Below, piece by piece: positions 62,370 through 64,000 of a DNA stretch of 64,000 nucleotides. The notes beneath the pieces were generated by a model, which searched no databases, was not told the DNA's origin, and saw only the letters and a program-made list of their open reading frames with translations. The translations under genes were made by a program, and so were the position numbers. Numbering within the stretch: position 1 is the first letter of the stretch; each line of letters starts with the position of its first letter. The DNA comes from a bacterium. GTDB lineage: Bacteria > Bacteroidota > Bacteroidia > Cytophagales > Cyclobacteriaceae. The DNA lies in the NCBI GenBank assembly GCA_024743255.1, contig JANSWY010000011.1, forward strand, positions 1-64,000, in the 5' to 3' direction.

Positions 62370-63528
62370 AGGCGATATACAATGCCCTTAATAAAAGTAG
62401 TAATACCCATGGCACCAACGCCATATGAATTGTCTGTGGCAAGAATGACCAGGTCAGTATTAATAGACCATAGATGATGGCCGTGCCTAAAAAGTACTTC
62501 CTTATAAACAACCTGTACTTTTCTTTATTAACAAAAAACACAACAATGATGTGTGTAGGTAGGGCCCAAATTAAGTTGAAGTTCTGCCATGAAATATGGA
62601 CTGTCCCAAACCAAAGGAACAATAAAAATAGTCCTACAACACCTGTTATCCCAAACAGAAATGAATCAACCCACTTCCCTCTTTTTCCTTTCTTAAAGCT
62701 CCTGTTTGTTAAGAACCCAAAAAGGAAAAACATGATAATGAACCAGTTCAAAGGGGTTAAAATTGGTCTTTCATTGACTTCTTCTTTCGGCAGGAATATA
62801 TTTTCAGTTTTTAGTACTAATGGTTTTACTCCCACTGAGTCCTTAATAGTACTTTTTGCATAGGATTCAAATACGTAATCTGGTAAAAACATATATTCCT
62901 CACCAGAAGCTTCTTTATCCACTCCCACTCCTAACCCCAGATCTATCAGGAAATCACCCCAATACTGATGCGCCAAATATCGATCCATCAAATCTCTGAT
63001 GGTAACGCCAGATTCTACATATGATGAATCAAAGCTGATCTCTGGACCATAAAGATCTCTTACAACTGTGTACATCTTAGTAGCACAATTGTCATATACA
63101 TAATTGTATAGGTATTCCCTGTTTTCAGGCTTGGCGTTGTTCTTAAGAAATTCAAATATCTGCTGTTTCTGTTCTGTGGTAAGATCCAGAACCTGTCTTT
63201 TGATGAATCTGTTTTGTGATTTATAAAACTGAAAGAACCTGGGAGCTCTGCTTACTCCCAGTTTGTATCTCATTATTCCTCTCGAGAAATTCCAATAGAA
63301 GTTCTCCTGATCGAAATCAAATATTCCGTAGTTGTAGATAAGATCTATTCTGTTTGCTGGATCTTTGATGTGAAAAGCACTGTGGCCAAACGCAGAATAA
63401 AGCTCGCCCTGATAAGGTCCTAACGTCACAACGGCAAACTCGCTTTGATCAGAAAGTTGCTGAGCATTTGAAATAGAAAGTGTAAGGAATATTGCTAATA
63501 GCAGTGATAAGCAAGATTTTAACTTCAT
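62341..63528 (-). CDS. DUF4105 / Lnb-type membrane protein, candidate lipoprotein N-acyltransferase
   Basis: I start at ATG 63528 (TTG 63558 upstream), giving a signal peptide (MKLKSCLSLLLAIFLTLSIS then NAQQ). About 395 residues. The periplasmic domain has the NlpC/P60-like pair expected for Lnb: His49/His53 in FGHSAFHIK and Cys148 in YVYDNCATK. The C-terminal part (about 245-390) has five to six transmembrane helices. DUF4105 proteins of Bacteroidota are now linked to lipoprotein N-acylation (Lnb). That assignment is from family knowledge and not tested here. Confidence 0.8.
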   Translation of the reverse strand: MKLKSCLSLLLAIFLTLSISNAQQLSDQSEFAVVTLGPYQGELYSAFGHSAFHIKDPANRIDLIYNYGIFDFDQENFYWNFSRGIMRYKLGVSRAPRFFQFYKSQNRFIKRQVLDLTTEQKQQIFEFLKNNAKPENREYLYNYVYDNCATKMYTVVRDLYGPEISFDSSYVESGVTIRDLMDRYLAHQYWGDFLIDLGLGVGVDKEASGEEYMFLPDYVFESYAKSTIKDSVGVKPLVLKTENIFLPKEEVNERPILTPLNWFIIMFFLFGFLTNRSFKKGKRGKWVDSFLFGITGVVGLFLLFLWFGTVHISWQNFNLIWALPTHIIVVFFVNKEKYRLFIRKYFLGTAIIYGLLILTWSFLPQTIHMALVPWVLLLLLRALYIAYDLRKPKTA

Positions 63529-63596
63529 CAGGAAACTGTTTAAGAAAGATTCCGCCAAATGTAGTTAAATTCACACAATTAGGGGGTTAACTATTG

Positions 63597-64000
63597 ATGA
63601 ACAACAATTTCAACGACATATTAAATCTTTCTTCTAAGCTTACTTTGAAGAAATCCATTAACGCAGCAAAGGTGTGGCGTAGCTTTAATGTTTCTAAGAA
63701 GTCAAAGAGTGTTTATCATCCGGGTTCACCAATAAGTATTTCCATTGAACCCACTACAAGTTGTAACTTGAGGTGCCCTGAATGCCCAAGTGGTTTAAGA
63801 TCCTTTTCCAGGCCTACAGGAATGCTTCAGAATGAACTATTTAAGAAAGTAATTGATGAGTTGGAGAAGACGTTAGTATATCTGACTTTCTACTTTCAGG
63901 GTGAACCATATCTTCATCCAAATTTCCTTGAGCTCGTAAACTATGCCAGCAAAAAAGGAATTTATACAGCTACTTCTACCAACGCTCATTACCTCAATCC
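63597..64000 (+). CDS. Radical SAM protein, N-terminal part (3' truncated by window)
   Basis: Start ATG 63597, open to the window edge (about 134 codons). After a basic leader comes ISIEPTTSCNLRCPECPSG, the CxxxCxxC [4Fe-4S] motif of radical SAM enzymes, then FYFQGEPYLHPNFLELV (the GGE-like motif) and YTATSTNAHYL. This layout is typical of SPASM/twitch-type radical SAM proteins. Specific substrate not determinable from this part. Confidence 0.88.
   Translation, partial: MNNNFNDILNLSSKLTLKKSINAAKVWRSFNVSKKSKSVYHPGSPISISIEPTTSCNLRCPECPSGLRSFSRPTGMLQNELFKKVIDELEKTLVYLTFYFQGEPYLHPNFLELVNYASKKGIYTATSTNAHYLN

Noticed and set aside
1-64000. CRISPR arrays, insertion sequences, prophage and integrase genes
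   Set aside because: No regularly spaced repeats, transposase, recombinase or phage structural genes other than the contractile injection genes were seen.

Overview
The window looks like chromosomal DNA of a marine or free-living Bacteroidota, most likely order Cytophagales. The lineage signals are: a type IX secretion (T9SS) type A sorting domain; a gliding-associated (CHU_C / T9SS type B-like) C-terminal domain; a MurF-alanine racemase fusion; a DUF4105/Lnb protein; DUF3667; SusC-era style weak Shine-Dalgarno sequences; and several promoters that fit the Bacteroidota consensus TTG...TAnnTTTG. I see no insertion sequence, prophage or CRISPR array.

Region 1 (1-16600) is the downstream half of a contractile injection system (CIS) operon. 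It holds the C-terminus of a baseplate-like protein, a STAND NTPase with a transmembrane helix and WD40-like repeats, a TonB-dependent-receptor-like barrel, a SulP transporter with a CHU_C-type C-terminal domain, a 2208-residue CIS tape-measure protein and the CIS AAA+ ATPase. All are on + with gaps of -10 to 15 nt. Tube, sheath and spike genes, if present, lie to the left. A small secreted protein, a leucine-rich-repeat protein, a lipidated prohibitin-like protein and an amidohydrolase/NTF2-like pair follow.

Region 2 (20400-32260) is a branched-chain amino acid and threonine supercluster: ilvD-ilvB-ilvN-ilvC-ilvA-thrA-thrB-thrC. It is preceded by a 25-codon leader peptide rich in Ile, Val, Leu and Thr codons and by an intrinsic terminator, a textbook ribosome-mediated attenuator. 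ThrABC makes threonine, IlvA converts it to 2-oxobutanoate, and IlvBN/C/D carry it on to isoleucine.

Region 3 (32300-39630) carries two histidine kinase/response regulator pairs. Each is preceded by helically phased GTTAA repeats. Between them are a small ORF and a T9SS-exported protein, and a HisA-like protein with a substituted catalytic residue follows.

Region 4 (39650-47550) has a DUF3667 protein, tRNA-Val(GAC), a GH25 muramidase, and an ECF sigma / anti-sigma-beta-barrel pair flanked by two paralogous lipoproteins. These lipoproteins have YwqK/MORN-like N-termini and a C-terminal region that resembles the MACPF/CDC signature. An SdiA-regulated-type lipoprotein ends the region.

Region 5 (47670-52220) has an HD-domain protein fused to a Pycsar-effector-type membrane domain, polyphosphate kinase, and a membrane class III nucleotide cyclase whose base-selecting residues are not those of adenylyl cyclases. 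This is the strongest candidate for an undescribed signalling module.

Region 6 (52290-64000) is mostly housekeeping: a universal stress protein, a double GNAT, MurF-Alr, a TfoX-like protein, a 51-residue conserved small protein on the - strand, cytochrome bd (cydAB) behind a likely CRP/FNR-family operator, several unknown small genes, an Lnb-type lipoprotein N-acyltransferase candidate and the start of a radical SAM protein.
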